The notes under the pieces were generated by a model. The model searched no databases. It was given only the letters and a program-made list of their open reading frames with translations, and was not told the origin of the DNA. Below, piece after piece: positions 1 through 9,776 of a stretch of 64,000 nucleotides of DNA. The stretch comes from Bacteroidales bacterium (lineage in GTDB: Bacteria > Bacteroidota > Bacteroidia > Bacteroidales > UBA12077): contig WTBR01000035.1 in NCBI GenBank assembly GCA_013138975.1, positions 1 to 64,000 on the forward strand, given 5' to 3'. The first letter of the stretch is position 1; every line of letters begins with the position of its first letter. The position numbers and the translations under genes are program-made.

Positions 1-747
1 AAAGAGGGGATTATCAATTAAATCGAGATCGTTGTCTCATTGGTATTAAAAACCTTATTCCTCTTTTTGTTCTTTCCTTAATTTGTACTAAAATATAATA
101 ATTTGCTAACTTAGGTTGGTATTAATTTGCAATAAAAAATAAAAATGGAAATATTGTTTTTACAGTTTTCCCTGATGGCGCTAAAGTATATGTTAATGAA
201 AATGCAAAAAGTAAGGTCGGAGACTTTGCCATTAGTGGTCGTAGTCCATCTAAAACAGTGATAGATGATTGAAATTTTAAAATTAACCCTTTGAATTTGA
301 GTTTAAACCCTTATGATTTGGATTTTAACTAGAGTTCTATAAATAAATGGTAGTTTTAATTTATTAATAATGTTTTTCATCAAACATTTTTTACGCATAA
401 AGGATAATAATCACAATGCGTTTGTATATCAACATTTTAACATATAGCTAAATGAAACTCCTCGCAGCAAACTGACGAGGTATTAAAGCAGAATAATTTT
501 CTTTTTATTTCATTGCAAGCAGCGGGGAATAAAACCAGAGATCCCGATACGCTTCGCTTTCGGGATCAGTTCGACTTTATATTTTTTATTCGTTTGCAAC
601 TCTAAAAAATATAGTCTCACTGATTTAAAACAATTTATAACACAGTAAAAACATTTGTTTATGATATTTTCTTTTTGCTTTTTCAATTTCTACTACTTCT
701 AAAAATATATTTAGAGTTCTGAGTTTCTTAAGCAATTTAATACAAAT
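1..747. other. Gene-poor left edge with a possible coding remnant
   Basis: No complete gene is seen. Positions 129-272 (+) stay open without a start codon and translate to a protein-like stretch containing VFPDGAKVYVNENAKSKVGDF and ending in a stop, so this could be the decayed end of a gene; I do not recognise the family. Around 540-566 there is a GATCCCGA/TCGGGATC hairpin of the kind common between Bacteroidota genes. The rest is AT-rich and shows nothing else. Confidence 0.3.
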
Positions 748-782
748 AAAAAAAGCGTGAATACCTAAAATTCACGCTTTTC
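748..782 (-). terminator. Rho-independent terminator after the hydG operon
   Basis: The arms GCGTGAAT (755-762) and ATTCACGC (770-777) form a perfect 8-bp stem with a 7-nt loop. It is flanked by A runs on the left, which read as a U tract on the minus strand. It lies 20 bp past the stop of the last gene of the minus-strand hydG operon, so it probably ends that transcript. Confidence 0.8.
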
Positions 783-802
783 ACTTTCAATGCCCTAAAA
801 TT

Positions 803-1063
803 TTAATCCACAAAAATCATCTTTTGTGTTTGAATGCCTTCAACAACATTCAATTCATTATCGAGTTTATCCATTTCGGATATATCTCCGGTTAATTCAA
901 GTAATAGAAGTCCGCTTGTACTACTAGCATCATCTGTTACTTCGTGCAAACCCAAACGGGTTTTTATTGAGCAACCATATTTAGTAAGTACATTCTGTAC
1001 TTTGCCTGCTTCCTTTTGTCTATCGGTAATTAATACACCAACTATTCTAGTTTCTTTCGACAT
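803..1063 (-). CDS. TM1266-type iron-only hydrogenase system regulator (copy 1)
   Basis: This 86-residue protein has the compact ACT/NikR-like alpha-beta pattern of the TM1266 family, annotated as 'iron-only hydrogenase system putative regulator'. It starts with an IVGVLITDR strand, then a helix with the KVQNVLTKYG motif, then TRLGLHEVTDD and LLLLELTGD. The family is usually found beside [FeFe]-hydrogenase maturation genes; the ligand or target is unknown. It is last in the minus-strand operon with hydG and is a clear paralogue of the next gene (about half the residues identical by eye). A regulatory role is inferred from family and context only. Confidence 0.8.
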   Translation of the reverse strand: MSKETRIVGVLITDRQKEAGKVQNVLTKYGCSIKTRLGLHEVTDDASSTSGLLLLELTGDISEMDKLDNELNVVEGIQTQKMIFVD

Positions 1064-1099
1064 TTTTTAATATAAAATTTAGCTATGAAGATACAATAA

Positions 1100-1363
1100 T
1101 TATTTATCTAAGTCAAAGGACATTTTCTGAACATTTATCCCTCCTATCTCATTTAACTCATTCTCAAGCTTATCCCATTTTGTAATTTCTCCGGTTAATT
1201 CTAAAATAATAAATCCATTTCTACTACAAACATCATCGGATAATTCATGAAATCCTAAACGGGTTTTAACCGATGTAGCGTATTTGCTTAATACTTTTTG
1301 GGTTCTTCCCGCTTCTTTAATACGATCAAGAACATTTATTCCTATTATTCTTTTTTCTCTCAT
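1100..1363 (-). CDS. TM1266-type iron-only hydrogenase system regulator (copy 2)
   Basis: This 87-residue paralogue of the gene downstream shares the segments GRTQKVLSKYATSVKTRLGFHE and ILELTGEITKWDKLENELNEI. The fold is expected to be a small ferredoxin-like ACT domain that could bind a metabolite or associate as an oligomer. No DNA-binding domain is visible, so 'regulator' is the family name rather than something the sequence proves. It lies 36 bp from copy 1 and 227 bp from hydG, on the same strand. The gap to hydG contains only inverted CTGTCAGG/CTGACAGG-like motifs. Confidence 0.8.
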   Translation of the reverse strand: MREKRIIGINVLDRIKEAGRTQKVLSKYATSVKTRLGFHELSDDVCSRNGFIILELTGEITKWDKLENELNEIGGINVQKMSFDLDK

Positions 1364-1590
1364 TTCTTCCGTTTAATAGTTAATGAGTTTATTTGGTTAT
1401 TTGGTGACCAACAAACTGCTTCTTGATTTCTGTCAATTTCCACTTCACACAAACGCTGTCAGGTCTTTCCTTTCCTCTGCCACCCCTCAGACTCTGACAG
1501 GTTTTTTCGCTGCTCAATTTTACAATTTTACTAATTTATAAATTTTCGCTTTAAATAGCTAAAGGCTAACAGCAAAAAGCTAATAGCTAT

Positions 1591-3018
1591 CTAAAAGTAC
1601 ATATCTCTTTCGCCATTTTTAATCTTTTCGATTTTACTTTTTAACTCAGTTATTGTTTTGTCGTTATCTAAACCCTTAATTTCTTTATCTATAATTTTCC
1701 ATGCTTTTTCTCCAACTTCAGGAGTAGCATAATCTTCGATATACTCAGCCAAAGTTAAAATAGCATTCGGAGTACAAAAGCGTTTTATAAATCCGGGAAC
1801 CGAGAATTCCATAAAATGTTCTCCTGTTCTACCTAAACGATAACAAGCAGTACAGAATGATGGTAAATATTCATTTTCTATTAACTCATCAATAATCTCA
1901 GCTAAAGATCTATTATCGCTTATTGCGAATTGCTCACGATTTAAATTTTGCTCTTCATTTTGAGTTTCCTTATATGAACCTAATTCTATTTTAGTACCAC
2001 CATCGATTTGAGAAATACCAAATGCCATTACCTCACGACGTACTTGTTCTGATTCTCTTGCTGTTAAAATCATTCCTGTATAAGGTACTGCGAGTCTTAA
2101 AATTGCAATTAGTTTAACAAAATCATCATCGTTCACCATATATTTAGGATCTACATCAATTGAAGATGCATCCTGAATTCGTGGAAATGATAATGTATGT
2201 GGACCAACATTATAACATGCTTCGAAATGATTTGTATGACGAACCATTGCCATTACTTCATATCTCCAATCATATAATCCAAATAATGCACCAATACCAA
2301 CATCATCTAATCCTGCTTCTTGTGCACGATCTAAAGAAGTTAATCGATAATTAAAATCTCTCTTTTTACCACCTAAATGATATTTTAAATATTCTTCAGG
2401 ATGATAAGTTTCCTGAAAAACCTGATATGTACCAATTCCTGCTTCTTTGACTGTTCTAAATCCTTCAATTTCGAGGGGAGCGGCATTAATGTTTACACGG
2501 CGAATTTCTCCATTTCCTTTTTTAACATTATATACTGTTTTAACATTTTCTGCAATAAATTCAGGAGAATAATCCTTGTGCTCGCCATATACTAAAATTA
2601 AACGTTTTTGCCCGTTATCTTCGAGTGCTTCTACTTCTTGAATTAATTCCTGATCAGATAATGTTTGACGAACAGCTTCTTTATTTGTAGCTCTAAAACC
2701 ACAATATTTGCAATTGTTTGTACACTTATTTCCTACATACAATGGTGCAAAAAGTACGATTCTGTTTCCATAAACTTTTTCTTTTAAAGTTTTTGCTCCT
2801 TGTTTAATCTCCTCTATTAATTCTGGATCTGTAGCGTTAATTAATACAGCAGTTTCTTCAAGACTTAAACGCTTTTTATTTAACGACTTTGCAATAACCT
2901 CACGAACTCTTTCTTTTGTCGGCTCAGTTTTATTTATAAAATCCCAAATTTCCTCAGGATCAATAAATGGCTTCATTCGTTGATCCTTAATTTTGTATTC
3001 TTCTGGATAAAATTTCAT
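1591..3018 (-). CDS. hydG: [FeFe]-hydrogenase H-cluster radical SAM maturase HydG
   Basis: HydG cleaves tyrosine into p-cresol, CO and cyanide and delivers Fe(CO)(CN) units for the H-cluster. The 475-residue length is normal for the family. The radical-SAM cluster motif is C99-x3-C103-x2-C106 (CTNNCKYC). The C-terminal auxiliary-cluster motif that separates HydG from ThiH and HydE is intact: C389-x2-C392-x22-C415. It supplies ligands essential to every catalytic H-cluster protein in the window. The partner maturases hydE and hydF are not in this window. It sits between TM1266-type genes on the minus strand, downstream of a Rex-like site at 3468-3485. Confidence 0.97.
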   Translation of the reverse strand: MKFYPEEYKIKDQRMKPFIDPEEIWDFINKTEPTKERVREVIAKSLNKKRLSLEETAVLINATDPELIEEIKQGAKTLKEKVYGNRIVLFAPLYVGNKCTNNCKYCGFRATNKEAVRQTLSDQELIQEVEALEDNGQKRLILVYGEHKDYSPEFIAENVKTVYNVKKGNGEIRRVNINAAPLEIEGFRTVKEAGIGTYQVFQETYHPEEYLKYHLGGKKRDFNYRLTSLDRAQEAGLDDVGIGALFGLYDWRYEVMAMVRHTNHFEACYNVGPHTLSFPRIQDASSIDVDPKYMVNDDDFVKLIAILRLAVPYTGMILTARESEQVRREVMAFGISQIDGGTKIELGSYKETQNEEQNLNREQFAISDNRSLAEIIDELIENEYLPSFCTACYRLGRTGEHFMEFSVPGFIKRFCTPNAILTLAEYIEDYATPEVGEKAWKIIDKEIKGLDNDKTITELKSKIEKIKNGERDMYF

Positions 3019-3126
3019 ATCGTTATAAATTAGGTATATTATTATTCTTTTATTTTATCTATAATTCATATCAACGAAATTTGAAAATTTCGTGAAAATT
3101 GATATAAAGTAAACTCTAGATTTTTA

Positions 3127-3387
3127 TTAATTGTTTTCATCATTCTTGTTCTTTAGTAGTACAGATTTTACCTGAATACCTTTTAAGCGTCCAAGCTGAC
3201 CGGTTAAAGAACCTATCTCATCAGTTGTACCTTCTAAAACAAGAGAAATAATGTTTTGACCATTGCCGCGTGGCAAACCCTGTCGACCAATTATAATGTT
3301 GGAATGTTTAAAAGCTGTCTCGTTCATTTGCTGAACGTAGTTCGAATCTTCAATTAATATAAGTGCGGTTCCAATTCTCTTTTCCAT
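3127..3387 (-). CDS. TM1266-type iron-only hydrogenase system regulator (copy 3)
   Basis: This 86-residue, more divergent member of the TM1266 family has RIGTALILIEDSNYVQQMNE, then IIIGRQGLPR and ISLVLEGTTDEIGSLTGQLGRL. It is the first gene of the inferred operon copy 3-hydG-copy 2-copy 1. Three members in one operon are more than the one usually seen beside hydEFG sets, which suggests specialised paralogues. The gene keeps the fold-forming hydrophobic pattern but lacks the KTRLGxHE block shared by copies 1 and 2. Its function is unknown beyond the association with hydrogenase genes. Confidence 0.75.
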   Translation of the reverse strand: MEKRIGTALILIEDSNYVQQMNETAFKHSNIIIGRQGLPRGNGQNIISLVLEGTTDEIGSLTGQLGRLKGIQVKSVLLKNKNDENN

Positions 3388-3467
3388 CAGATTTCCTCCG
3401 GATTAGGTTTATTCTTTAGCCTTGAAACAGAACGTATCCATTTCTCAGAAAGAGTAAATTATTATTA

Positions 3468-3485
3468 CTGTTATTTAGTTAACAA
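3468..3485 (-). promoter_or_regulatory. Rex-like operator upstream of the hydG operon
   Basis: CTGTTATTTAGTTAACAA matches the Rex consensus TTGTTAAnnnnTTAACAA in the whole right half and five of seven left-half bases. It lies 81-98 bp upstream of the first gene of the operon, the same distance as at the other hydrogenase promoters. A partial FNR-like palindrome, TGATTTAAATCA, lies further upstream at 3515-3526. The rest of the 3388-3766 gap shows no gene. Confidence 0.6.
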
Positions 3486-3766
3486 AGATAAAAAGTTTTT
3501 TGTTATATTAAATATGATTTAAATCAGCTTTTGATTACCTATTAGCTTAAATGCAAATTATCAATTTTATTAAATCCTCTTTAAATATAATGATCACAAA
3601 GCAAATCTTAATCTCCTAAAAAGAATATCAATGATTTTCTATTCTTTAATTTTAGTAGTTAAAAAACAAGAGTTTATCAAAAAGGTTGTAACTTCAAATT
3701 TAATGCTATTTTTACAAAAAGAATAAATTATATTTAATTTGAAATCCATTTTAAGAATTTGGAGCC

Positions 3767-6700
3767 ATGAGGTATAGTAGCTTAGCTTTTTTATTTTTTA
3801 TTTCATCTTGGTTATATTCTCAAGAATCTAATATTAAATTTTCAAATTTATCGATTAATGATGGACTTTGTCAAAGCTATGTATACTCAATTCTACAAGA
3901 CAGTGAAGGCTTTATGTGGTTTGGAACCAATGAAGGGCTAAATAAATATGATGGAAATGAATTTGTGCATTACAAATTTGAATTAGCCGATTCAAACTCA
4001 TTATCGGGCAATTTTGTTACATCGTTATTTGAAACATCTGATAATAATATTTGGATTGCCACTCAAGACGGAGGTATCAATATTTTCAACAAACAATCAG
4101 AAAAGTTTGAACATATAAATAGCAGTGGTTATAATAGACTTAAAAATAATTCTATAAATACTATTTTTGAAGATAGCAAGAATAACATCTGGATTGGAAC
4201 GACTCGTGGTTTAGGTAAGTTTGAGACTCATTCAAATACTTTTATTTACGAAATAAATATTTTACCTGTAAAACATTCTTTAGACACTGTTTCTATAACT
4301 GCTTTCCATGAAGATCGCACTAATAATATATGGGTTGGAACAAGCACAGGAGAATTATATACAATAGTTAATCAAACGGATGAAATTATAAAAATATTAC
4401 CCCTTAACAATTTTGAGGTTTTAGATCCAGATAAAATATGTTCTATTCTTAGAGATAAAGCGAACGAATACCTTCTATGGATAATTTCAGAAAGAGGCTT
4501 GTTTAAATATGATATATTAATTGAAAGACTTGAAAAAATTAATTTAGGGATACAAGAAAATATCAAATTTAACAAAGGAATAATTGATTATAATAATATT
4601 ATATGGATTGGTTCCAAAAACTCAGGCTTATTCAAATATAACTCATCTAACAATTCTATTCAAAAATTTGAACATAAACTCAGCGATCGTAATTCAATTA
4701 GCAATAATAATATTTTAAGTTTTTGTATAGGTTTTTCAGATTTATTATGGATTGGAACCAAAGGTGGTGGAGTAAATAAACTGTATTATGATAACTTCTA
4801 TCATATTTATCATGATACGTATAACAAATCTGATTTAATAAGCAATAACATTTGGACAGTTAACGAAGATTCCTTAGGTTTTTTATGGATTGGAACAGAT
4901 AATGGTTTAGAAAAAATTAATAAATCAAATAACAAAATAATACATTACCAAAACGATCCGAATAACTCGAAGAGTATAAGTAAAGGTACAGTTTTTACCT
5001 ATTGTGAGGATCAATATAAAAATACCTGGGTAGGAACAGCCGAAGGATTGAATTTACTAAATAAAGAAACAAACGAATTTGAACACTTTATTAACGAAGC
5101 GAACAATCCAAAAAGCTTAAATAACAATAACATTAAAGTAATTTACAATGATTCCTTTGGTAATCTATGGATAGGAACAAGAGGTGGAGGTTTAAATAAA
5201 TTTAATTACAAGGACAAATCATTTACTCATTTTACACATAATGTGGAAGATACCACTAGTATTAGTGGAAATATAATAAATACAATTTTTGAAACATCCG
5301 ATGGAATATTATGGATAGGTACTAGTGGAAATGGTCTTGAAAAGCTTAACCGAAAAGACAATACTTTTACTCACTATAATTTTGATAAAGAAAACTCAAA
5401 TTCTATTAATGATATTTATATACTTTCATTAATTGAAGATTCCGACAATAATTTATGGATAGGAACCTTTAACGGAGGACTAAACAGATTTAACTATCAC
5501 AAAGGGGAATTTACACATTTCACAACTGCAAATGGACTTGCAAGTAATATTATATACAGCATTGAGATAGATGATAACAATAATTTATGGCTAAGTTCAA
5601 ATGGTGCTTTATCAAAATTCTCTATTACAGATCATTCCATTATTAATTATAACACTGAAAATGGTTTAGAGAATATCGAGTTTAACCAAAATTCAAGCTG
5701 TAAAAATAAAGATGGTCAACTGTTTTTTGGGGGGATAAATGGAATAAATTATTTTGATCCTGAAGTTTTTAATCCCGAAATTAAACTTACTTCATTTTAT
5801 TTTACCAAATTACTTTTAAACAATAAAATTACACATGATGGTAAAAATATTCCAATAAATAAATCAATTATATTTGAATCTCAAGTTAAATTAAAATATA
5901 ACGAATATCCTTTCTCAATATATTTTTCCTTACTAGACTATCAATATCTTAATAATAATAATTACAAATATAAAATAAAAGAACTCAGTGAACATTGGAT
6001 TGATATAGGGAACGAGAATAAAATTACGTTTACCAAACTATCGCCCGGCAAGTACACACTTGAAGTTAAAGCATCAAACCCATATAATGAATTAAACGAA
6101 ACCAAATCAATTGATATTATTATAATTCCTCCATTCTGGAAAAAAATATGGTTTTTTAGTATTGAACTACTTTTATTACTTATTATAATATTTAGTTATA
6201 TATTTTTCCGGGAAAAAAGAATTAGAAAAGATAAAAAAATCCTTGAATTCAAGGTTAAATTTCGAACTAAAGAGCTAGAAAACCAAAAGGAGGAATTAAA
6301 AACCTCGATTGAATTTAATCAAAAACAACAAGAACATATAAAGAAGCAAAATATTGAATTAGAATTGCATAAAAACAATTTAGAGAGTTTGGTAGAAGAA
6401 AGAACTGTGGATTTAAAAAAAGCTAAAAACAAAGCTGAAGAATCAGATCGTTTAAAAAGCTCGTTCTTAGCGAATATTTCTCATGAAATAAGAACTCCAA
6501 TGAATGCTATTGTTGGCTTTTCTGATTTATTAAGAAAAAAAGGAAATCCAACTTCGAAAGAAATTAAAATGCTAAATCTAATCCATTTTAATTCAAACTC
6601 TTTGCTTAATTTAATAAATGATATTATTGATCTTGCTAAACTTGAACAGGGGGAAATATTTATACATAAAGAAAGTTCTGACATTAATAAAATACTAGAA

Positions 6701-7546
6701 GATATATTTGAAACATTTAGTAAGAATCCTGATTTAATACAAAAAGAAATAGAATTGGAATTAATACAATTCAACGAACTTGTCATGTTAAATACCGATC
6801 CTGAAAGAGTCAAACAAATGCTTTCTAAGCTTTTAGACAACGCAATTAAATATACAGAGAAAGGAAGAATTGAATTTGGATATAAAATTGATAATAAAAA
6901 TACATCAATCCAATTTTATGTAAAGGATACAGGAATAGGCTTATCTGACACTCAAAAAAATGAAATATTTAAATTATTCAGAAAAATAGAAACTGATAAA
7001 AATAAATTATATAGAGGTATTGGTCTTGGTCTTACATTTTGCCACAAGTTAGTTCAAATGCTATCAGGCGAGATATGGGTAGAATCAAAAATAAATATTG
7101 GCTCAACATTTTATTTTTCACTTCCTTTAAAGAACCCATCGCCTATTAAATTAGAAGATAAAAATTTTATTACTTCTGACTGGAAAGATAAAAACATATT
7201 AATTGCTGAAGATGAAATAAATAATTATAAATTTTTACTTGCTATATTAAAACCTACACAAGCAAATATTATTCATGCTAAAAATGGTGAGGAAGCTGTA
7301 AATTTGGTAAATACCCTTAATAATATCGATCTTATCCTTATGGATATTAAAATGCCGGTAATGGATGGCTTAAAAGCAACAAAAATTATACGAAAGACAC
7401 ATAAAAAAATAAAAATAATTGCCTTTACTGCCTACGCAATGCCAAATGACGAATCAATCGCAATAAACTACGGATGTGATGATTATATCTCAAAACCAGC
7501 AAAAGCAAAGCAAATTATGAAAATAATAAATAAGCATTTAAACTAA
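3767..7546 (+). CDS. Hybrid two-component sensor kinase (Reg_prop propeller, Y_Y_Y, HisKA, HATPase, receiver)
   Basis: This 1259-residue protein follows the Bacteroidota hybrid two-component design. It has a signal peptide (residues 1-19), then many two-component propeller repeats with (L/I)WIGT motifs to about 690, a Y_Y_Y domain to about 795, one membrane helix around 800-820, a coiled coil, HisKA with H906 in NISHEIRTP, a HATPase domain and a C-terminal receiver with D1193 in LMDIKMP. The usual C-terminal AraC-type DNA-binding domain is missing, so output must pass to a partner. The free-standing receiver 108 bp downstream is very similar to its own receiver. The periplasmic propeller suggests an extracellular ligand, often a glycan in this family, but nothing here names it. 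Confidence 0.92.
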   Translation: MRYSSLAFLFFISSWLYSQESNIKFSNLSINDGLCQSYVYSILQDSEGFMWFGTNEGLNKYDGNEFVHYKFELADSNSLSGNFVTSLFETSDNNIWIATQDGGINIFNKQSEKFEHINSSGYNRLKNNSINTIFEDSKNNIWIGTTRGLGKFETHSNTFIYEINILPVKHSLDTVSITAFHEDRTNNIWVGTSTGELYTIVNQTDEIIKILPLNNFEVLDPDKICSILRDKANEYLLWIISERGLFKYDILIERLEKINLGIQENIKFNKGIIDYNNIIWIGSKNSGLFKYNSSNNSIQKFEHKLSDRNSISNNNILSFCIGFSDLLWIGTKGGGVNKLYYDNFYHIYHDTYNKSDLISNNIWTVNEDSLGFLWIGTDNGLEKINKSNNKIIHYQNDPNNSKSISKGTVFTYCEDQYKNTWVGTAEGLNLLNKETNEFEHFINEANNPKSLNNNNIKVIYNDSFGNLWIGTRGGGLNKFNYKDKSFTHFTHNVEDTTSISGNIINTIFETSDGILWIGTSGNGLEKLNRKDNTFTHYNFDKENSNSINDIYILSLIEDSDNNLWIGTFNGGLNRFNYHKGEFTHFTTANGLASNIIYSIEIDDNNNLWLSSNGALSKFSITDHSIINYNTENGLENIEFNQNSSCKNKDGQLFFGGINGINYFDPEVFNPEIKLTSFYFTKLLLNNKITHDGKNIPINKSIIFESQVKLKYNEYPFSIYFSLLDYQYLNNNNYKYKIKELSEHWIDIGNENKITFTKLSPGKYTLEVKASNPYNELNETKSIDIIIIPPFWKKIWFFSIELLLLLIIIFSYIFFREKRIRKDKKILEFKVKFRTKELENQKEELKTSIEFNQKQQEHIKKQNIELELHKNNLESLVEERTVDLKKAKNKAEESDRLKSSFLANISHEIRTPMNAIVGFSDLLRKKGNPTSKEIKMLNLIHFNSNSLLNLINDIIDLAKLEQGEIFIHKESSDINKILEDIFETFSKNPDLIQKEIELELIQFNELVMLNTDPERVKQMLSKLLDNAIKYTEKGRIEFGYKIDNKNTSIQFYVKDTGIGLSDTQKNEIFKLFRKIETDKNKLYRGIGLGLTFCHKLVQMLSGEIWVESKINIGSTFYFSLPLKNPSPIKLEDKNFITSDWKDKNILIAEDEINNYKFLLAILKPTQANIIHAKNGEEAVNLVNTLNNIDLILMDIKMPVMDGLKATKIIRKTHKKIKIIAFTAYAMPNDESIAINYGCDDYISKPAKAKQIMKIINKHLN

Positions 7547-7654
7547 ATAAAAGTGCTTTGACTGTGTAATATTTGATATTTTTTTTAATTTTAATACTTC
7601 TTTCAACGTTTTTATCATTTTTATGTATAATAATAAGATCTTAAATTTAATATT

Positions 7655-8050
7655 ATGGATTCATCAATAAATTATAATTGGAGCAATAAAAGCATATTAA
7701 TTGCCGATGATGAATTGCACAATTATTTAATAATTGAAAAAACCTTAAAAAAAACCAATATCAAAGTTTTTCATGCTGAAAATGGTGAAAAAGCAGTTAA
7801 TATTTTTAAAAAAAACCCAAGTATTGATATAATATTAATGGATATTAGAATGCCTGAAATGGGTGGATTAGAAGCTACAAGATACATTAGAAGTGTTAAT
7901 AGGAATATTCCAATTATTGCTTTTACAGCTTATGCCCTTTCAGATAATGAAGCTATTGCTCTTGAGTTTGGTTGTGACGATTACATTTCGAAACCTGTAA
8001 GACCTGATTATTTACTTAAGAAAATAAATGAGCACTTAAATAAACATTAA
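7655..8050 (+). CDS. Stand-alone response regulator receiver
   Basis: This 131-residue single receiver domain has an acidic pocket in ILIADDE, phospho-acceptor D63 in LMDIRMP, a conserved Thr in IAFTAYA and Lys in DDYISKPVRP. There is no output domain. It closely resembles the receiver at the end of the upstream hybrid kinase (shared FHAENGEKAVN and FGCDDYISKP-like blocks), so it probably arose by duplication. It may act as a diffusible phosphate shuttle or sink for that kinase. A short AGATTTG/CAAATCT hairpin follows the stop at about 8054-8070. Confidence 0.9.
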   Translation: MDSSINYNWSNKSILIADDELHNYLIIEKTLKKTNIKVFHAENGEKAVNIFKKNPSIDIILMDIRMPEMGGLEATRYIRSVNRNIPIIAFTAYALSDNEAIALEFGCDDYISKPVRPDYLLKKINEHLNKH

Positions 8051-8129
8051 TTAAAGATTTGTAACAAATCTGTGAATCTGTGGCAATTATTAGTTTAAGT
8101 AACTCTGATTATTTACAAAGATTTTAGTT

Positions 8130-9062
8130 TTAATAAATCAATTCTTCAATTATTAATTTATCCTTTGCTAACTGATTTTTTAAGCTTTCTGTATTTCCTA
8201 ATTGAAGTTCATCTCGCATTCTTTTATGAAAAGCAATTGTGACAATCTTGCTTTCTAACTTAAAATTATAATCATATTCAAATAAATGAACCTGAATACT
8301 TGGGTTTTCTTTTTCTAAATAGGTCTTTATATTTAACATTCCTCGATAACGGTTTCCTTCACACACCACACTTACAGCATAAACCCCTTCTTTAGGTATA
8401 AGTTTTTCTTCTTCTTCAATTATCATTTCTAAAGTAGGGAAACCTATTTCTTTGCACTTTAAATGTCCTCTTTTTAAACTACCTATAATAACAAAGAAAT
8501 GTTCCAGATAAGCATTGGCTCTTTGAACACGACCTTCAAGAAGTGCTTTTCTTGTAATAGTAGAGCTTACTGTTTCGTTTTCAAGATCTTGATGTGGAAT
8601 TTCTTCTACCCTGAAATCATATTCCTTTGTTAATTTATATAAATAATTGTAATCTCCTTCACGGTTATGTCCAAAATGATGATTAAATCCAACAATTATA
8701 ATTTTGGCGTGTAGTTTCTCCAGCAAAATATTCTTTACAAATTCTTGTGAAGTAGTGTTTGCAAAATCTTTTGTAAAATTAATAATTATCAAATGATCTA
8801 AACCTGTTTTCTCTAGCTGTTGAATTTTTTCTTGTTGAGAATTAATTAAGTTTAAATCTTTTCCGAATGTATCAGGATATAAAACTTTACGTGGATGGGG
8901 ATGAAAAGTAATTAATACAGACTCTCCATTAATTTCGTTTGCTAAAGAATTAAGTCGATTAATGATAACTTTATGTCCTAAATGAACTCCATCAAAAGTT
9001 CCTGTAGTTACGGCGGGATTCTTAATATTACCCAAATTCTCAAATCCTCTGTGAACCTTCAT
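8130..9062 (-). CDS. ribF: Bifunctional riboflavin kinase / FAD synthetase
   Basis: RibF phosphorylates riboflavin to FMN and adenylylates FMN to FAD. The 310-residue length is typical. The N-terminal nucleotidyltransferase signature GTFDGVHLGH is present (residues 22-31), followed by TFHPHPRKVL. The C-terminal kinase domain shows GFPTLEM and KEGVYAV. It is the last gene in a row with rex and the hydrogenase signalling genes, 47 bp after rex. This may simply be chance, but FMN is needed by the HydB subunits and by RdhC encoded nearby. Confidence 0.96.
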   Translation of the reverse strand: MKVHRGFENLGNIKNPAVTTGTFDGVHLGHKVIINRLNSLANEINGESVLITFHPHPRKVLYPDTFGKDLNLINSQQEKIQQLEKTGLDHLIIINFTKDFANTTSQEFVKNILLEKLHAKIIIVGFNHHFGHNREGDYNYLYKLTKEYDFRVEEIPHQDLENETVSSTITRKALLEGRVQRANAYLEHFFVIIGSLKRGHLKCKEIGFPTLEMIIEEEEKLIPKEGVYAVSVVCEGNRYRGMLNIKTYLEKENPSIQVHLFEYDYNFKLESKIVTIAFHKRMRDELQLGNTESLKNQLAKDKLIIEELIY

Positions 9063-9108
9063 ATAAAAATTGAAATGAGTTAAAATGCTAATTCAATCGA
9101 ACCAATCC

Positions 9109-9735
9109 TTAATCTTCAATTTGTTTTACAAAATATGCAACTTTCTCAAGGGAAGTAATCATATCATATTCCTCTAAATATACATTAGGCGAAACATTTA
9201 AGGGAGTTGAGGTGTAATTTAAAATCCCTTTAACACCTGCCATTATTAATGTTTCGGCAACTGAAGTTGCATGTTGAGGAGGAACTGCAAGAATTCCAAT
9301 GGAAATATCACGTTCTTTAATAATATTTTGCATTTCATTCATTGGATAACATTTTACGCCTGAAATTACTCGATTTGCTTTCTCAGGATCCGTATCAAAG
9401 GTAGCAGCTATCTTAAGTTTTGTTCTTTTTCCGTTAAAGTATGTTGTAATTGCTCGTCCTAAATTTCCAACACCAATAACCGCAGCATTTAATCCTAATT
9501 TCGTGTCAATAATTTCTCCAATTACTTCAATTAAAGCTTTTACATCATATCCTTTTTTCAAAGTTGTTGAATAACCTATAAGCATAATATCCCGACGTAC
9601 CTGAACTGCTGTTATATTATGCAAATTTGCTAACTCGTGCGAGTAGATATGTGTTTTTCCTTCTGCAAAACAGTTTAAAAGGGTTCTTCTATATTCACTT
9701 AATCTTCCTATCGTTTTTTCTGGAAGTTTATTCAT
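9109..9735 (-). CDS. rex: Redox-sensing transcriptional repressor Rex
   Basis: Rex binds DNA when NADH/NAD+ is low and releases it when NADH rises. The 208-residue protein has an N-terminal winged helix (residues 1-80; recognition region TAVQVRRDIMLIG) and a Rossmann domain with GVGNLGRA around 93-100. The C-terminal helix that swaps between subunits is present. It is encoded in the hydrogenase signalling cluster, and sites like TTGTTAAnnnnTTAACAA occur upstream of three hydrogenase-related operons in this window (3468, 17902 and 61348). This makes Rex the likely local repressor. No convincing site is seen in its own 41-bp upstream gap, so it is probably co-transcribed. Confidence 0.96.
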   Translation of the reverse strand: MNKLPEKTIGRLSEYRRTLLNCFAEGKTHIYSHELANLHNITAVQVRRDIMLIGYSTTLKKGYDVKALIEVIGEIIDTKLGLNAAVIGVGNLGRAITTYFNGKRTKLKIAATFDTDPEKANRVISGVKCYPMNEMQNIIKERDISIGILAVPPQHATSVAETLIMAGVKGILNYTSTPLNVSPNVYLEEYDMITSLEKVAYFVKQIED

Positions 9736-9776
9736 AATATCGTTTATTAAATAATCGGTTAATTTACAAAAAAAAA

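Noticed and set aside
6481..6840. 119-residue minus-strand reading frame inside the hybrid sensor kinase
   Set aside because: It is a shadow of the HisKA/HATPase coding region, with low-complexity Ser/Ile composition and no domain.
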